Assembly (NCBI GenBank): GCA_965222655.1
Contig: CBDCUP010000021.1
Span: 806,001-870,000 of the forward strand
Direction: 5' to 3'
Length of the DNA: 64,000 nucleotides
Source of the DNA: CAUZIZ01 sp965222655
Lineage (GTDB): Bacteria; Acidobacteriota; UBA6911; RPQK01; JAJDTT01
Shown: positions 28,384-37,738 of the stretch, piece by piece
Numbering within the stretch: position 1 is the first letter of the stretch
Layout: every line of letters starts with the position of its first letter
Translations under genes and position numbers: made by a program
The notes under the pieces: generated by a model
What the model was told of the DNA's origin: nothing
Database searches by the model: none
What the model saw: the letters and a program-made list of their open reading frames with translations, nothing else

Positions 28384-30555
28384 GTGAGAAATAGACGGCC
28401 AATTCGGACCCATCGGCTTCACCCCAAGGTAGTTGGAGCATTGCTGCTCACGCTGCTCTTGAATCTACATGCAGAGGAAGGCGGCAGCCGTCTCAGAAAT
28501 CCCTATGGCCTTACCGAGGACGAGATGGACGGTCTGTTGGTTCGAAGTCCGGTGCTCCGGGACTTCGCTGAATTCTTTTCCTATCTCCTGCTCAACACCG
28601 AAATGGACCGGATGGCTGCCCTGGCTGTCTACCAACCCATTCGCAGACTCAACATGCATCAGAGGGATGCCTTCGGCACCAGGATTCCCATTTCTGAAGT
28701 CGAGGTTCAGCGACAGGTCAATCGCGCGCTCTGGGAACTCGATTCCCCCGAGCTGCTCAAGATCAGCCTGCTACCGGCGGCGGTCGCCTTGGTGCGACCT
28801 TGGTCTCTGCGATTTACCAGCGGACTCGAAAACCGCTTGCCGGTCCTGATTCGAAATGGGACCTCGGGCCGCCTCACGGTGAGGGTGACGTCCGGTTCAG
28901 ATGACCTCGCCTTCCCCACCCTGAAGCTGGAGTTGGACCCGGGACAGGTCTATCCGGCGATGCTCCGGGTCTGGGGACACAGCAGGGATCAGCTGGTGCT
29001 CCGGATAGCCGCGGGCGGAACCGTAGAGGAGGACCTATCGCTGCCCCTGAACTGGAGAGCATCGTCGCGGCTTCTGATCCGGGTCTTCGATGAAGATGGG
29101 AGCTTGGTTCCCGCCCGGGTCCACCTGCGCGGATCCGATGGCCGGGGGCGTGGTCCATCTGGAACCTACCTCAGGAGTGCCGAGCTCACGGCCGAGCCAT
29201 ACTTCCATACCCAGGGGGTCAGCTCGGTGGTCCTTCCTGCAGGTGAAACCGAGATCTTCGCCGTCCGAGGACCGGAGTACGCCGCCGAAAGCCGGATCGT
29301 GAGCCTGCCTCCAGACGGCTTTCAGGTCGAGGAATTCCGCCTCAAGCGGATCGTCGATCCTGCCGCCCGGGGTTGGTACTCGGGAGACATCCATATTCAT
29401 CCCAACCTGGTCCACAAGACGATGGCGCAGTTGGTGAATCCCGAGGACATACGTCTTCAAGTGCAGGCCGAAGATCTGAACGTGGCGAACCTGCTGATTT
29501 GCAACTCCCAGGGGACGGTCGTCTACGACAGGCAGCGTTTCACGGGCGCTCCTCACCCCCTTTCCACTCCCAACCACATCCTCTATTGGAACGAGGAGTT
29601 TCGGCCCTGGCTCTACGGCCACATGGCACTCCTGAATCTCAAGAAGTTTGTGGAACCTCCGTACAGCGGCTTTCCCAACAGCCCCCATCCCTTCGACTAC
29701 CCGCCCAACACCAGCGTGGCCCGGCGCGCCCAGAAGGAGGGCGTCGCAGTCTTCTACGTCCATCCTGGATCGAGAACCGCCAGGCCGCTAGCCGTCGATG
29801 CGGCCCTGGGGACGATCGATGGTATGGAGATTCTGGGCTATGCCAACACCGAGGTCTCAACCGATATCTATCATCGGCTCCTCAACTGCGGCTTTCAGCT
29901 GAGCGCCGCCGCGGGCACCGATACCTTCAACAACATCCGCCGCCACAAGGTCATCGGCGGGGATCGCGTTTACGTCCATACGGGTGGCAAGCTCACCTAC
30001 CAGGACTGGATCGTGGGATTGAAGAAGGGCCGGACCTTTGTGAGCAACGCTCCCCTGCTCTTCTTCGAGGTCGAAGGTAAGCTACCCGGATCCCAACTCG
30101 CTCTCAACCAGCCCGGCCCAATCAGGGTGAAGGTCGAAGCCTTTTCACAGGTGCCGATGGGGAGGCTGGATCTGATCGCAAACGGGAAGATCATCCACTC
30201 GGTGGCCGCCGATGAGGCGGGAAGGGAGCTGCGCTATGAAGGAGAGATCGAGTTGACTGAAAGCGCCTGGGTGGCGGCACGCGTCACCGGCGGACGTCAC
30301 CGACTGCTGGTGAATAATCCGACGCTCTTCGCTCACACCACCCCGGTTCACTGTGTCATCCAAGGAAAGCCGTTCGTGGATCCGGATTCGGTTCGCTACT
30401 TCCTGGATCGGATTGAGGAGCTTCGGCAGGTGGTGCTGACCAAGGCACTCTACGAGAGTCCTTCGCAACAGCTGGAGGCTCTGGCGGCTATCGACGAGGC
30501 AGTGGAGATCTACCGCGACAAGCTGGGTAGTGAAGTAGTGAGCAGTGAGCAGTGA
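28384..30555 (+). CDS. CehA/McbA-family (PHP-like) metallohydrolase, secreted
   Basis: 723 residues from GTG 28384 (AGGAAG upstream). A signal peptide (VVGALLLTLLLNLHAEE) is followed by an N-terminal helical part, two beta-sandwich regions (residues 140-330), and a metal-dependent PHP-like domain beginning WYSGDIHIHPN. Further metal-ligand motifs are VFYVHPGS, MEILGYANTEV and SAAAGTDTFNN. The C-terminal part is beta-rich (RVTGGRHRLLVNN) then helical. CehA relatives hydrolyse esters or phosphonates in the periplasm; substrate here is unknown. The last residues (GSEVVSSEQ) are encoded by a degenerate GTAGTGA repeat. Confidence 0.88.
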   Translation: MRNRRPIRTHRLHPKVVGALLLTLLLNLHAEEGGSRLRNPYGLTEDEMDGLLVRSPVLRDFAEFFSYLLLNTEMDRMAALAVYQPIRRLNMHQRDAFGTRIPISEVEVQRQVNRALWELDSPELLKISLLPAAVALVRPWSLRFTSGLENRLPVLIRNGTSGRLTVRVTSGSDDLAFPTLKLELDPGQVYPAMLRVWGHSRDQLVLRIAAGGTVEEDLSLPLNWRASSRLLIRVFDEDGSLVPARVHLRGSDGRGRGPSGTYLRSAELTAEPYFHTQGVSSVVLPAGETEIFAVRGPEYAAESRIVSLPPDGFQVEEFRLKRIVDPAARGWYSGDIHIHPNLVHKTMAQLVNPEDIRLQVQAEDLNVANLLICNSQGTVVYDRQRFTGAPHPLSTPNHILYWNEEFRPWLYGHMALLNLKKFVEPPYSGFPNSPHPFDYPPNTSVARRAQKEGVAVFYVHPGSRTARPLAVDAALGTIDGMEILGYANTEVSTDIYHRLLNCGFQLSAAAGTDTFNNIRRHKVIGGDRVYVHTGGKLTYQDWIVGLKKGRTFVSNAPLLFFEVEGKLPGSQLALNQPGPIRVKVEAFSQVPMGRLDLIANGKIIHSVAADEAGRELRYEGEIELTESAWVAARVTGGRHRLLVNNPTLFAHTTPVHCVIQGKPFVDPDSVRYFLDRIEELRQVVLTKALYESPSQQLEALAAIDEAVEIYRDKLGSEVVSSEQ

Positions 30556-30676
30556 AGTAGTGAAGTAGTGAAGTCAGTCAGGATCACAGGAGAGTGAGCA
30601 GAGAATTAGTCAAAAGGGTGCCTCTGGCCCTGAGTAACTCGAAACTCATCACTCTTCCACTGCTCACTGCTCACTA
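30536..30676. repeat. Inverted repeat between convergent genes
   Basis: The 19-bp sequence TAGTGAGCAGTGAGCAGTG (30536-30554) is repeated exactly in inverted orientation at 30658-30676. The left arm lies within a run of short GTAGTGA-like units that overlaps the end of the CehA-like gene. The region sits between two convergent genes, so the stem could act as a bidirectional transcription terminator, though no T-run follows it. Confidence 0.7.
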
Positions 30677-30686
30677 TCAACTGAGA

Positions 30687-31280
30687 CTAACCCAGATCCA
30701 GGCTAAGGCTTGCCAGGGAAAGGGGGACTACCGGTACCGTTCTCTCCGCCAGGAGTGAGTCTACTTCTTGCTGTAACTCCGAGAGGGTGCCAGCGCCGGC
30801 CTCCTGAGGTTGATCTAGTCGCTGAACGAACAGCTCTCGGTTGAACAGGCATTGGGAGCTGCAGCCTTTCTCCTTCAGAGTCTGGGCCAGGATCGTGGCA
30901 GCCAGTCCCTCTGCGTAGAACTGCAGCACCTTCTCAGATCTGGGACTCAGCTCGCCCAGCAAGTAGAGTCCTTTCAGCAGGTCGGTGATCTCGTCGAATA
31001 GATTGGAAAGAGACTTCTTGGTCTCCGGCCAGACTCCCGAAGTAATCTGTTCGGCGACCTGCATGTGGTAGGTTCTCGATCCTTCGGCCAGCGTCGAGGC
31101 CAGGACCACATCTTGATGCACCGACCTCTGACCCGCCTTCCGCAGCGTCTCGCTGCTCGAGCCCATGGCCGCAACCACGACAACCGGTTGCTGCTCCTTC
31201 GCCTGAATGACCGCTTCTGCGGAACCCAGAAGCCCCGACGGATCAGCGATCGTCCCGCTGTCGAACTGCAGTACCGTCAC
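30687..31280 (-). CDS. Aspartokinase-like (amino-acid-kinase fold) protein, short and divergent
   Basis: 197 residues from GTG 31280 (GAGGGAG upstream). The pattern is that of the N-terminal part of aspartate kinase: a first strand VLQFDSGTIADP in place of VxKFGGTSVAD, then PVVVVAAMGSSSETL for the usual VVVVSAMGGVTD, and VLQFYAEGLAATILAQTLKEKG for the substrate-region helix. The glycine-rich KFGGTS motif is badly altered and the remaining two thirds of the enzyme and its ACT domains are absent; the end (VPVVPLSLASLS) stops just where GFIG would occur. Either a truncated remnant or a reassigned small protein. It starts 32 bp after the sulfatase gene and may be co-transcribed. Confidence 0.6.
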   Translation of the reverse strand: MTVLQFDSGTIADPSGLLGSAEAVIQAKEQQPVVVVAAMGSSSETLRKAGQRSVHQDVVLASTLAEGSRTYHMQVAEQITSGVWPETKKSLSNLFDEITDLLKGLYLLGELSPRSEKVLQFYAEGLAATILAQTLKEKGCSSQCLFNRELFVQRLDQPQEAGAGTLSELQQEVDSLLAERTVPVVPLSLASLSLDLG

Positions 31281-31312
31281 CCTGTTTCTCCCTCAGTACA
31301 CTGCGCTTTTTT

Positions 31313-32857
31313 CTATCCGAACTGCTGGGGAATGATACCACCGGAAGCCTTGGGTGGCACATAAAGCCAGCGAGCACCGTAAAGATCTCCTTCGGCATCG
31401 AAAACACGGCCGTCGGCGAGGACATACTGGTTGGGGGTGCTGGGTCTTTGCCCGGACAGAAACTCGGGCAGTCGGGCCCGATCTATGGCGAGCTGCTCGT
31501 GCACGCGCTGCCAGCTGAAGTCGCGAAACAATGCCTGCTTCATCTGTCGACACCGTTCCTGATGTTCGGCACGGGCCGCCAGATTCAGCTTCTCCAAGGG
31601 ATCGTTTGCCAGGTCGAAGAGCAGCGGTGAACCCTTTTCGATCTCCACGTACTTCCAGTTCTGATCGCGCACCAGACGCATGGCTGCTCCGGCTTGATTC
31701 TCGTCGGTTGTGTTGTAGTTGATGCGCACTCCGTAGGCAAAGGAGGCACTGGCTGCGAAGTCCCGAGGCGGCTTGGCCGTTTCCGGATCGGCCAACAATT
31801 CGTGAAGGTCGACTCCGTCCAGCCCTTCCGGAATCGGAAGACCCGCCAGACCGCAGGTGGTCGGGAACAGATCCAGCAGTGAGACCGGATGAGCCACCCG
31901 GTGATGACCGGCTCGGATGCCTGGTCCGGTCATCAGTAGCGGCACGCCCACTGAGGACTCGTAGTAGACGATCTTTCCCCAGATCCCGTGATGCCCAATC
32001 ATCTCCCCATGATCGCTGGTATAGATGACGATGGTGTTGTCCAACAGACCTGCCCGGTTCAATCCTTCCAGGAGCTCGCCGATACAATCGTCAACGAAGT
32101 CGACGCAGGCATAGTAGGCCTCCCGGCCCCGCAGCGACACTTCAGACGGTTGATCGACGCTGAAATATCGGCGCGCAAAGGGCTCCAGGTCCTCGTCCGG
32201 GTTCGTGGGCACGAAGGCCGCAGGGATCTTGTCCCGATAGCGTCGAATATAGCGTCCCGGTGCAGTAAAGGGACAGTGAGGACGGGAGTACGAGGCGCAG
32301 ACGAACCAAGGGACGTCCGGTTCCACGTCCTGGTGCTCCAGGAGAAAAGCCAGACTCTCCCGAGTGACGACGACGTCCTGGAGGAGACTCTCCGGGATCT
32401 CGGTAACTCCGGCACTTTCGGCGCCATGGTAGGCAGGAAAGAGATCGATCGGCTCAGGCTGGTGGCTCAAACCATGGCGCAGATCTCCATAGGGCCTGAC
32501 CTGGAACCCTTGCATCTGGTCGCGCCCGCCGAAATGCATCTTGCCCACCAGACAAGTCCGGTAGCCGTGGTCGGCAAAATGGCCGGGCCAGGTGACGTGC
32601 TCCGGAAAGATGATCCAGTGATTGCTCCAGGCGGCGCAGCGATGAGCCTCCTTGCCGGTGAGCATGCACATGCGTGAAGGTGTGCAGATAGGAGACGGGC
32701 AGATCGCGGTATCGAACTGTATAGAGCGCTGAGCAAGAGCGTCGAGGTGCTGGGTCTGCACATACGGGTCACCAGCAAACCCGGCAACCGAGGACTCGTG
32801 TTGATCGGTCTGGATGAGGAGAATGTTGGGGTGCCTTTGTGTACTGGTCATAGCCAC
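31313..32857 (-). CDS. Sulfatase (type I, formylglycine-dependent)
   Basis: 514 residues. The start of the alkaline-phosphatase-like fold is NILLIQTDQHE (metal Asp), and the active-site motif ICTPSRMCMLTGK places the Cys converted to formylglycine at residue 58. Further metal ligands are in IYTSDHGEMIGHHGIWGK and VGKMHFGG. No signal peptide is visible, so it may act in the cytoplasm, unlike many relatives. It hydrolyses sulfate esters; sugar or aromatic substrates cannot be told apart. A formylglycine-generating-enzyme homologue is encoded about 4 kb away at 36965-37669. Two TPR genes are divergent from it. Confidence 0.94.
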   Translation of the reverse strand: MAMTSTQRHPNILLIQTDQHESSVAGFAGDPYVQTQHLDALAQRSIQFDTAICPSPICTPSRMCMLTGKEAHRCAAWSNHWIIFPEHVTWPGHFADHGYRTCLVGKMHFGGRDQMQGFQVRPYGDLRHGLSHQPEPIDLFPAYHGAESAGVTEIPESLLQDVVVTRESLAFLLEHQDVEPDVPWFVCASYSRPHCPFTAPGRYIRRYRDKIPAAFVPTNPDEDLEPFARRYFSVDQPSEVSLRGREAYYACVDFVDDCIGELLEGLNRAGLLDNTIVIYTSDHGEMIGHHGIWGKIVYYESSVGVPLLMTGPGIRAGHHRVAHPVSLLDLFPTTCGLAGLPIPEGLDGVDLHELLADPETAKPPRDFAASASFAYGVRINYNTTDENQAGAAMRLVRDQNWKYVEIEKGSPLLFDLANDPLEKLNLAARAEHQERCRQMKQALFRDFSWQRVHEQLAIDRARLPEFLSGQRPSTPNQYVLADGRVFDAEGDLYGARWLYVPPKASGGIIPQQFG

Positions 32858-33045
32858 TCAAGATAGCCCGTTCCGGTCTTCGAATCCAGTATTTCCGAGG
32901 GGCAGCGTTCTGCACATCCACTTCCTGATTTGTCAGAAATCCAACCTCTCTTGAAAGCTTTGCTCCACCGTGGTGTTTCAGGGGCTTCTATAGTAATATG
33001 AGGAGCAACCTGTTCCCTTGAAAACGGTGGACCCGAGGTGATTCT

Positions 33046-34281
33046 ATGATCCGAATCGCATCCTTGCTCCTCTCGGGCATGCTCCTCGCTACCCTGCTGA
33101 GCTCACCTCTGAACGCTCAAAGGGACAAACGACGCGGAAGCGCGGGTGGAGATCCTACAGACGTCGGCAGTGAGGCCGTGGACTCACCTGCTGAGCAGGT
33201 CTGGCGAACGAGAGCGGGAGAGGTGGAGCAGCGAAGTATGGATCGGCCTACGTTTGTTTCCGGCAAAGTGCTCATGGACGATGGCTCTGCGCTACCGGAC
33301 ACCGTCATGGTGAACCTGGTCTGCCAGGGCTCGGTGCGCCAGCAAGCAGCCACCTTTGGAGACGGCAGTTTCAACCTTGAGCTGGCCTCCGACTTGAAGT
33401 CCATGGACGCCAGCGTCAGCGGAAACGAAGCCGACAGCGTCGATGCTTTCGCCCGGGTTCCGGGTGCCCAGGGTTATTCAGATCGGGAGTTGGATTTGAG
33501 GGGCTGTGAACTCCGGACAGCTCTAGCAGGCTTTCGCTCCAACTCGATCAAGTTGGGACGCCGAAGTTCGATGGAGAATAGTGATGTAGGGATCATTGTC
33601 CTGCAGCGGCTCGGAGAAGTCTCGGGATTGACGGTCAGCTTTACCACGCTCCGAGCCCCGAAGAAGGCTAGAAAAGCGTATGACAAGGCCCGCCAGGAAT
33701 TGAAAAAGCCGAAGGGAGACATATCCAAGGCGATCAAGCAGTTGGAAAAGGCAGTCAAGACTTTCCCTGAGTTTGCTGCTGCCTGGTATTTGTTGGGCAC
33801 CTCACGGCTGGCTCTCAAGAAAGAATCCGAAGCTCGGGACTCCTTCGACCGTGCGATCCAAGCGGATCCGAACTATGTCAATCCCTTCCTGTCCCTGGCA
33901 GAGTTGGAGATGAAAACCCAGAATTGGCCAGAGGTGACACGCCTCTGCGAGACGGTGATTGCCTTGAACCCACACATAATCGAAGCCCAGTACTTCAACG
34001 CCGTAGCCTCTCTGAATCTGAAAAAGCTGGACTCGGCACAGGAGTCCGCTGAGAAGGTGCAGGCGGCTGGGCCGAGCCAATTCCTCGCTGGTAGTCACTA
34101 CGTTCTGGGGGCGGTCCTGGCTGAGAAGCAGGAGGACGATTCCGCCTCGCGCGAGTTTCAACTCTTCCTGCAGACGTCACCAGGAGAGCCGATCGAGAGC
34201 CAGTTGAAAGAGACTTTGATGGGCTGGGAAAAGCTTGGTCTGATGAAGAGTGCTGGAGCGTCTGAGACCGCTCACAAATAG
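33046..34281 (+). CDS. Secreted TPR protein with N-terminal beta domain, paralogue 1
   Basis: 411 residues. Signal peptide (LLLSGMLLATLLSSPLNAQ), then a low-complexity linker, a beta domain starting VSGKVLMDDGSALPDTVMVNLVCQGSVRQQA (residues 65-110, resembling the carboxypeptidase regulatory-like fold), a helical hinge (APKKARKAYDKARQEL), and about four TPRs from residue 220 (KAIKQLEKAVKTFPEFAAAWYLLG). It shares its order and wording with the next two genes, so all three come from duplication. Such proteins are common in Acidobacteriota-type genomes; envelope or secretion scaffolding is likely, function unknown. Confidence 0.88.
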   Translation: MIRIASLLLSGMLLATLLSSPLNAQRDKRRGSAGGDPTDVGSEAVDSPAEQVWRTRAGEVEQRSMDRPTFVSGKVLMDDGSALPDTVMVNLVCQGSVRQQAATFGDGSFNLELASDLKSMDASVSGNEADSVDAFARVPGAQGYSDRELDLRGCELRTALAGFRSNSIKLGRRSSMENSDVGIIVLQRLGEVSGLTVSFTTLRAPKKARKAYDKARQELKKPKGDISKAIKQLEKAVKTFPEFAAAWYLLGTSRLALKKESEARDSFDRAIQADPNYVNPFLSLAELEMKTQNWPEVTRLCETVIALNPHIIEAQYFNAVASLNLKKLDSAQESAEKVQAAGPSQFLAGSHYVLGAVLAEKQEDDSASREFQLFLQTSPGEPIESQLKETLMGWEKLGLMKSAGASETAHK

Positions 34282-34325
34282 CCTGGTCACCCGATCGGCC
34301 TCAAGCCTGGCCTCAGGAGACGGTT

Positions 34326-35540
34326 ATGAACGCAAAGACAGTGTCTCTCCTGTTAATTCCGATTCTGATGCTGGCCGTGGCAGCCTCTCCTCTCGAGGCG
34401 CAAAACAGAGGAAGGACCATTGGCAGTCGGGCTGGCGGGGACGAGGATGTCCCCAGAGCAACCACCCCTTCTGCTGCCGGCGATCTTGATCAGCGTCAAA
34501 GTCAGATGTTCGTAACGGGTCGGGTGGTCTTGGAAGATGGCAACCCAGCTCCGGAACCGGTGACCGTGGAAATGGTCTGCCGCGGCTCTGTACGCCAACA
34601 GGCTTTCACCTTCGGCGAGGGCAGCTTCAGCTTCCCACTGGGCGACGAAGGATCGGGATCCACCGATGCGAGTTCGAGTGGCGCCCAATCCAACCGTAAC
34701 GACCCCTTCAGTCGCGTTCCGGGACAGGGAGCCAGAACCCTGGACCTCAGTGATTGCAGTCTCCGAGGCGTGTTGCCAGGGTTCAAGTCGGATGTCATAG
34801 GGCTCAACGTCGTACGGTATATGGAAAACCTGGATGTCGGCATTCTGGTCTTGCGGCGGCTGGAGCAGGTGCAAGGGCTGACCGTCAGCTATACGGCCCT
34901 CAAGGCCCCAAAGAAGGCACGAAAAGCCTACGAGAAGGCCGATAAGGAGCTCAGGAAAGAGAACGGAAACATCCCCAAGGCGGTCAAGGGCCTGGAAAAG
35001 GCCGTCAAGATATATCCCGCGTACGCCGCCGCCTGGTTCCTGATGGGAAGCTCAAAACTCGCCATGGGAGACAGACCGGGGGCACGCGAAGCGTTCCAGA
35101 AATCGATCGAAGCAGACCCAAAGTATCTGCGTCCCTACATCCTTCTCGGAGGAATGGCTCTGAGGGATGAGAACTGGCAGGAGGTGGCTTGGCTGTGCGA
35201 GGCGGTGACTGCACTGAATCCTCACATCATGCGGGTCCATTATTTCGATGGAGTCGCCAATCTGAACCTGGGCGAGTTGGACAAGGCTCGTGCTGCGATT
35301 CAGAAAATTCTGGACCATGGCAAGAGCCCCTTCATCGTCGGCAGCCACTATGTAATGGGAGCGATCCTAACCCAGCTGCGTGATTTCCCCGGAGCGGCAG
35401 AATCGTTTCGACTTTTCCTGAAGGTATCCCCACAGGACACGAAGGTTGCAGACCAGCTGCAGGAGAAACTGGCGAACTGGGAGAAGGTTGGCCTGATCGA
35501 GGACATCGCTTCTTTGGAGTCGCCCCGCATCCTTAACTAG
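34326..35540 (+). CDS. Secreted TPR protein with N-terminal beta domain, paralogue 2
   Basis: 404 residues, 44 bp after paralogue 1. The signal peptide (LLLIPILMLAVAASPLEAQ) ends before NRGRTIG. The shared beta domain reads VTGRVVLEDGNPAPEPVTVEMVC and GSVRQQAFTFGEGSFSF; its closing part LDLSDCSLRGVLPGFKSD is also shared. The TPR region starts KAVKGLEKAVKIYPAYAAAW and has four repeats ending LREFPGAAESFRLFLKVSP-like. Compared with paralogue 1, insertions are confined to the linker. Operon with its neighbours is likely from orientation and spacing. Confidence 0.88.
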   Translation: MNAKTVSLLLIPILMLAVAASPLEAQNRGRTIGSRAGGDEDVPRATTPSAAGDLDQRQSQMFVTGRVVLEDGNPAPEPVTVEMVCRGSVRQQAFTFGEGSFSFPLGDEGSGSTDASSSGAQSNRNDPFSRVPGQGARTLDLSDCSLRGVLPGFKSDVIGLNVVRYMENLDVGILVLRRLEQVQGLTVSYTALKAPKKARKAYEKADKELRKENGNIPKAVKGLEKAVKIYPAYAAAWFLMGSSKLAMGDRPGAREAFQKSIEADPKYLRPYILLGGMALRDENWQEVAWLCEAVTALNPHIMRVHYFDGVANLNLGELDKARAAIQKILDHGKSPFIVGSHYVMGAILTQLRDFPGAAESFRLFLKVSPQDTKVADQLQEKLANWEKVGLIEDIASLESPRILN

Positions 35541-35711
35541 TGCAGCGTGCCATAAGCTCTGAACCTTGGTTCAAAACTTGTGGCGCGCTGCACTAGAACG
35601 TGCGGTTTCAAGTGAGCGTTCTGCTTCCCACTTGCACCCCAGGGGGGAGCGAAAGAGCTCGACTCAGTTTATGACGGTCAAATCTTCCGCAGAAAGATCA
35701 GGAGGCCTCCA

Positions 35712-36968
35712 ATGAGGACCAGTGTAAGTGTCGTTGTGACCCGGCTAGCCCTTTCCCTGTTGCTCCCCAGCATGATCCTTGCTCAGCAAAACACCACGGG
35801 TGGTGGCAAGAAGGGCGACCAGGGCAAACAGCCCCAGCAGCCCCAAAGAGAGACGAGAGAGCGCGACTTTCGACAGAGCCCCGATCAGCAAATGAACCGC
35901 ATACGCCGACCGGTACGCCTGAGCGGCAAGGTGGTCCTGGCCGACGGCAGCCCGCTCCCGGGGTCGGTAAATGTTGAACTGTTATGCAGTGGCAGCGTCA
36001 GGCAGCAGGCGTTCACTTTCAACGATGGCAATTTCAGCTTTGAAGTGGGCTCCCCTAGCGCTATGGCCTTCGCGGATGCCAGCGTCGGCGGCGCCTGGAA
36101 TCCAGGTGGCACAAATAACCCTTCGCGCCAGAGCGGACTCGACTCATTCGACGGTTCGATGAATCTGGCCGGCTGCGAATTGCGCGCGGTGCTGCCGGGC
36201 TTTCAATCCGATCGACTCCAGCTCGGGATGAGACGGCCACTGGACTCTTCTGAAGTGGGCAACATCGTCCTGCGACGGCTGGAGAAGGTCTCGGGCTCGA
36301 CCGTCAGCTTTACCTCCCTGGCCGCCCCAAAGAAGGCTCGAAAGGCCTTCGAGAAGGCAACCAAAGAGCTGAGGAAGAAAAAGGTCAAGTACTCGAAGGT
36401 CTCCAAGGAATTGGAAAAGGCTGTCGAGATCTACCCGAAATACGCAGCGGCCTGGCACCTGCTAGGAGCCACCCGGCTGAAGCTCAAGGACGAGGGTGGC
36501 GCCAGTGAGGCGTTCAAGCAGGCGATCGAGGCGGATCCCGAATATGTCAGCCCCTACATCGAGCTGGCCATGCTGGAAGGTGAAAGTGACCACTGGGTGG
36601 AGGTATCTCGCCTGAGCGATCGCATCCTCGAACTCAATCCCTACATCGGCCAAGCGCACTACTTCAGTGCAGTGGCGAACTTCAATTTGGGAAAAATCGA
36701 TCTCGCTGCGAAGTCGATCTATCAGTACAAGAAGGATGAGACCTCCAAAATGTTCGCCGATAGCTACTATCTGGCGGGAGCGATTTTCGCGACCAAGGGG
36801 AGTATTCCTTCTGCAGCAGCGGAATTCAGGCAGCTACTAAAGGTCTTCCCAAAGGACCAGCGTGCCGACCAGATACGAGAGCATCTGACCTCGTGGGAGA
36901 CACAGGGACTCATTGAGAAAGCGCCGCCAGAGGTAGGTTCCAGCGATCAATCCGAACTGAGGCAGTGA
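35712..36968 (+). CDS. Secreted TPR protein with N-terminal beta domain, paralogue 3
   Basis: 418 residues with a signal peptide (LALSLLLPSMILAQ) and a longer Gln/Lys-rich linker than the other two. The beta domain is VRLSGKVVLADGSPLPGSVNVELLCSGSV followed by RQQAFTFNDGNFSF; the TPR part starts KELEKAVEIYPKYAAAWHLLG. A 170-bp gap with AGATCAGGAGG before the ATG separates it from paralogue 2. Its stop overlaps the start of the formylglycine-generating-enzyme homologue (TGATG), so translation of the two is coupled. Confidence 0.88.
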   Translation: MRTSVSVVVTRLALSLLLPSMILAQQNTTGGGKKGDQGKQPQQPQRETRERDFRQSPDQQMNRIRRPVRLSGKVVLADGSPLPGSVNVELLCSGSVRQQAFTFNDGNFSFEVGSPSAMAFADASVGGAWNPGGTNNPSRQSGLDSFDGSMNLAGCELRAVLPGFQSDRLQLGMRRPLDSSEVGNIVLRRLEKVSGSTVSFTSLAAPKKARKAFEKATKELRKKKVKYSKVSKELEKAVEIYPKYAAAWHLLGATRLKLKDEGGASEAFKQAIEADPEYVSPYIELAMLEGESDHWVEVSRLSDRILELNPYIGQAHYFSAVANFNLGKIDLAAKSIYQYKKDETSKMFADSYYLAGAIFATKGSIPSAAAEFRQLLKVFPKDQRADQIREHLTSWETQGLIEKAPPEVGSSDQSELRQ

Positions 36969-37669
36969 TGAACCTTCCTGAAATGCAGGAGATTCCCGCA
37001 GGAACCGTGATTCTCGGTGTCCCAGCATGTCCCACTGATTCTCATCTGAAGCATCGCTGGCCTGGACCCCGAGAGGTCTCGATCCCGGCGTTCCGAATTG
37101 GTAAGTACCCGGTTACCCGGGGCGAGTATGAAAGCTTCGTTTCGTCCACTGGCCATGCGACGCCGGTGGACTGGGACGACCCCACCCTACACGAGCCCAG
37201 CCTGCCTGTTTGCGGGGTCTCGTGGCAGGATGCCCGCAGCTATTGCGACTGGCTGTCCGAGTCCTCCGGCAAGCCCTTTCGGCTACCCTCAGCCGACGAG
37301 TGGGAAAAGGCTGCACGCGGTGGTCTGATAGGGAAGCGTTTCCCCTGGGGAGACGAGGACCCATCTGGCCTGTGCTGCTATGGACGCGGGGAAGATGCGT
37401 CACCTGATCGGGTTGGCACCTATGCACCCAACGCCTATGGGCTACACGAAATGGTTGGCAACGTTTGGGAATGGCTGGGAGATCTCTATGTCGAGGTTGC
37501 CACCGATTCCCCCGTGAATACACCAACCGGGCTGCCTGCGGATCTCAACCGAGTCCTGGTTGGAGGATCCTTCATGACGCCCGATGCCGATTCCTTATGG
37601 GTTGCATATCGCCACGAGGACCCGCCCGATCTAAGGCACCGGTGCCTGGGCTTCCGCCTGGCCCTTTGA
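36965..37669 (+). CDS. Formylglycine-generating-enzyme (SUMF1/FGE) family protein
   Basis: 234 residues, GTG 36965 or ATG 36968 overlapping the upstream stop. FGE-sulfatase domain features are PVTRGEYESFVSSTGH, VCGVSWQDARSYCDWLS, FRLPSADEWEKAARGG, FPWGDEDPSG, NAYGLHEMVGNVWEW, VLVGGSF and a GFRLAL end. Short for the family and without signal peptide. Only RHRC precedes the GFR motif, so the two-cysteine copper site of authentic FGE is not clearly complete; it might instead be a non-catalytic or ergothioneine-type relative. With a sulfatase 4 kb upstream it could activate that enzyme, but the coupling to the TPR gene suggests another partner. Confidence 0.85.
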   Translation: MMNLPEMQEIPAGTVILGVPACPTDSHLKHRWPGPREVSIPAFRIGKYPVTRGEYESFVSSTGHATPVDWDDPTLHEPSLPVCGVSWQDARSYCDWLSESSGKPFRLPSADEWEKAARGGLIGKRFPWGDEDPSGLCCYGRGEDASPDRVGTYAPNAYGLHEMVGNVWEWLGDLYVEVATDSPVNTPTGLPADLNRVLVGGSFMTPDADSLWVAYRHEDPPDLRHRCLGFRLAL

Positions 37670-37738
37670 TTTCCGATTTCCCCTGATTGCTTACCCACCG
37701 CCATTCAGGTACTACAGTCTCGCAATCTAGGAACTACT

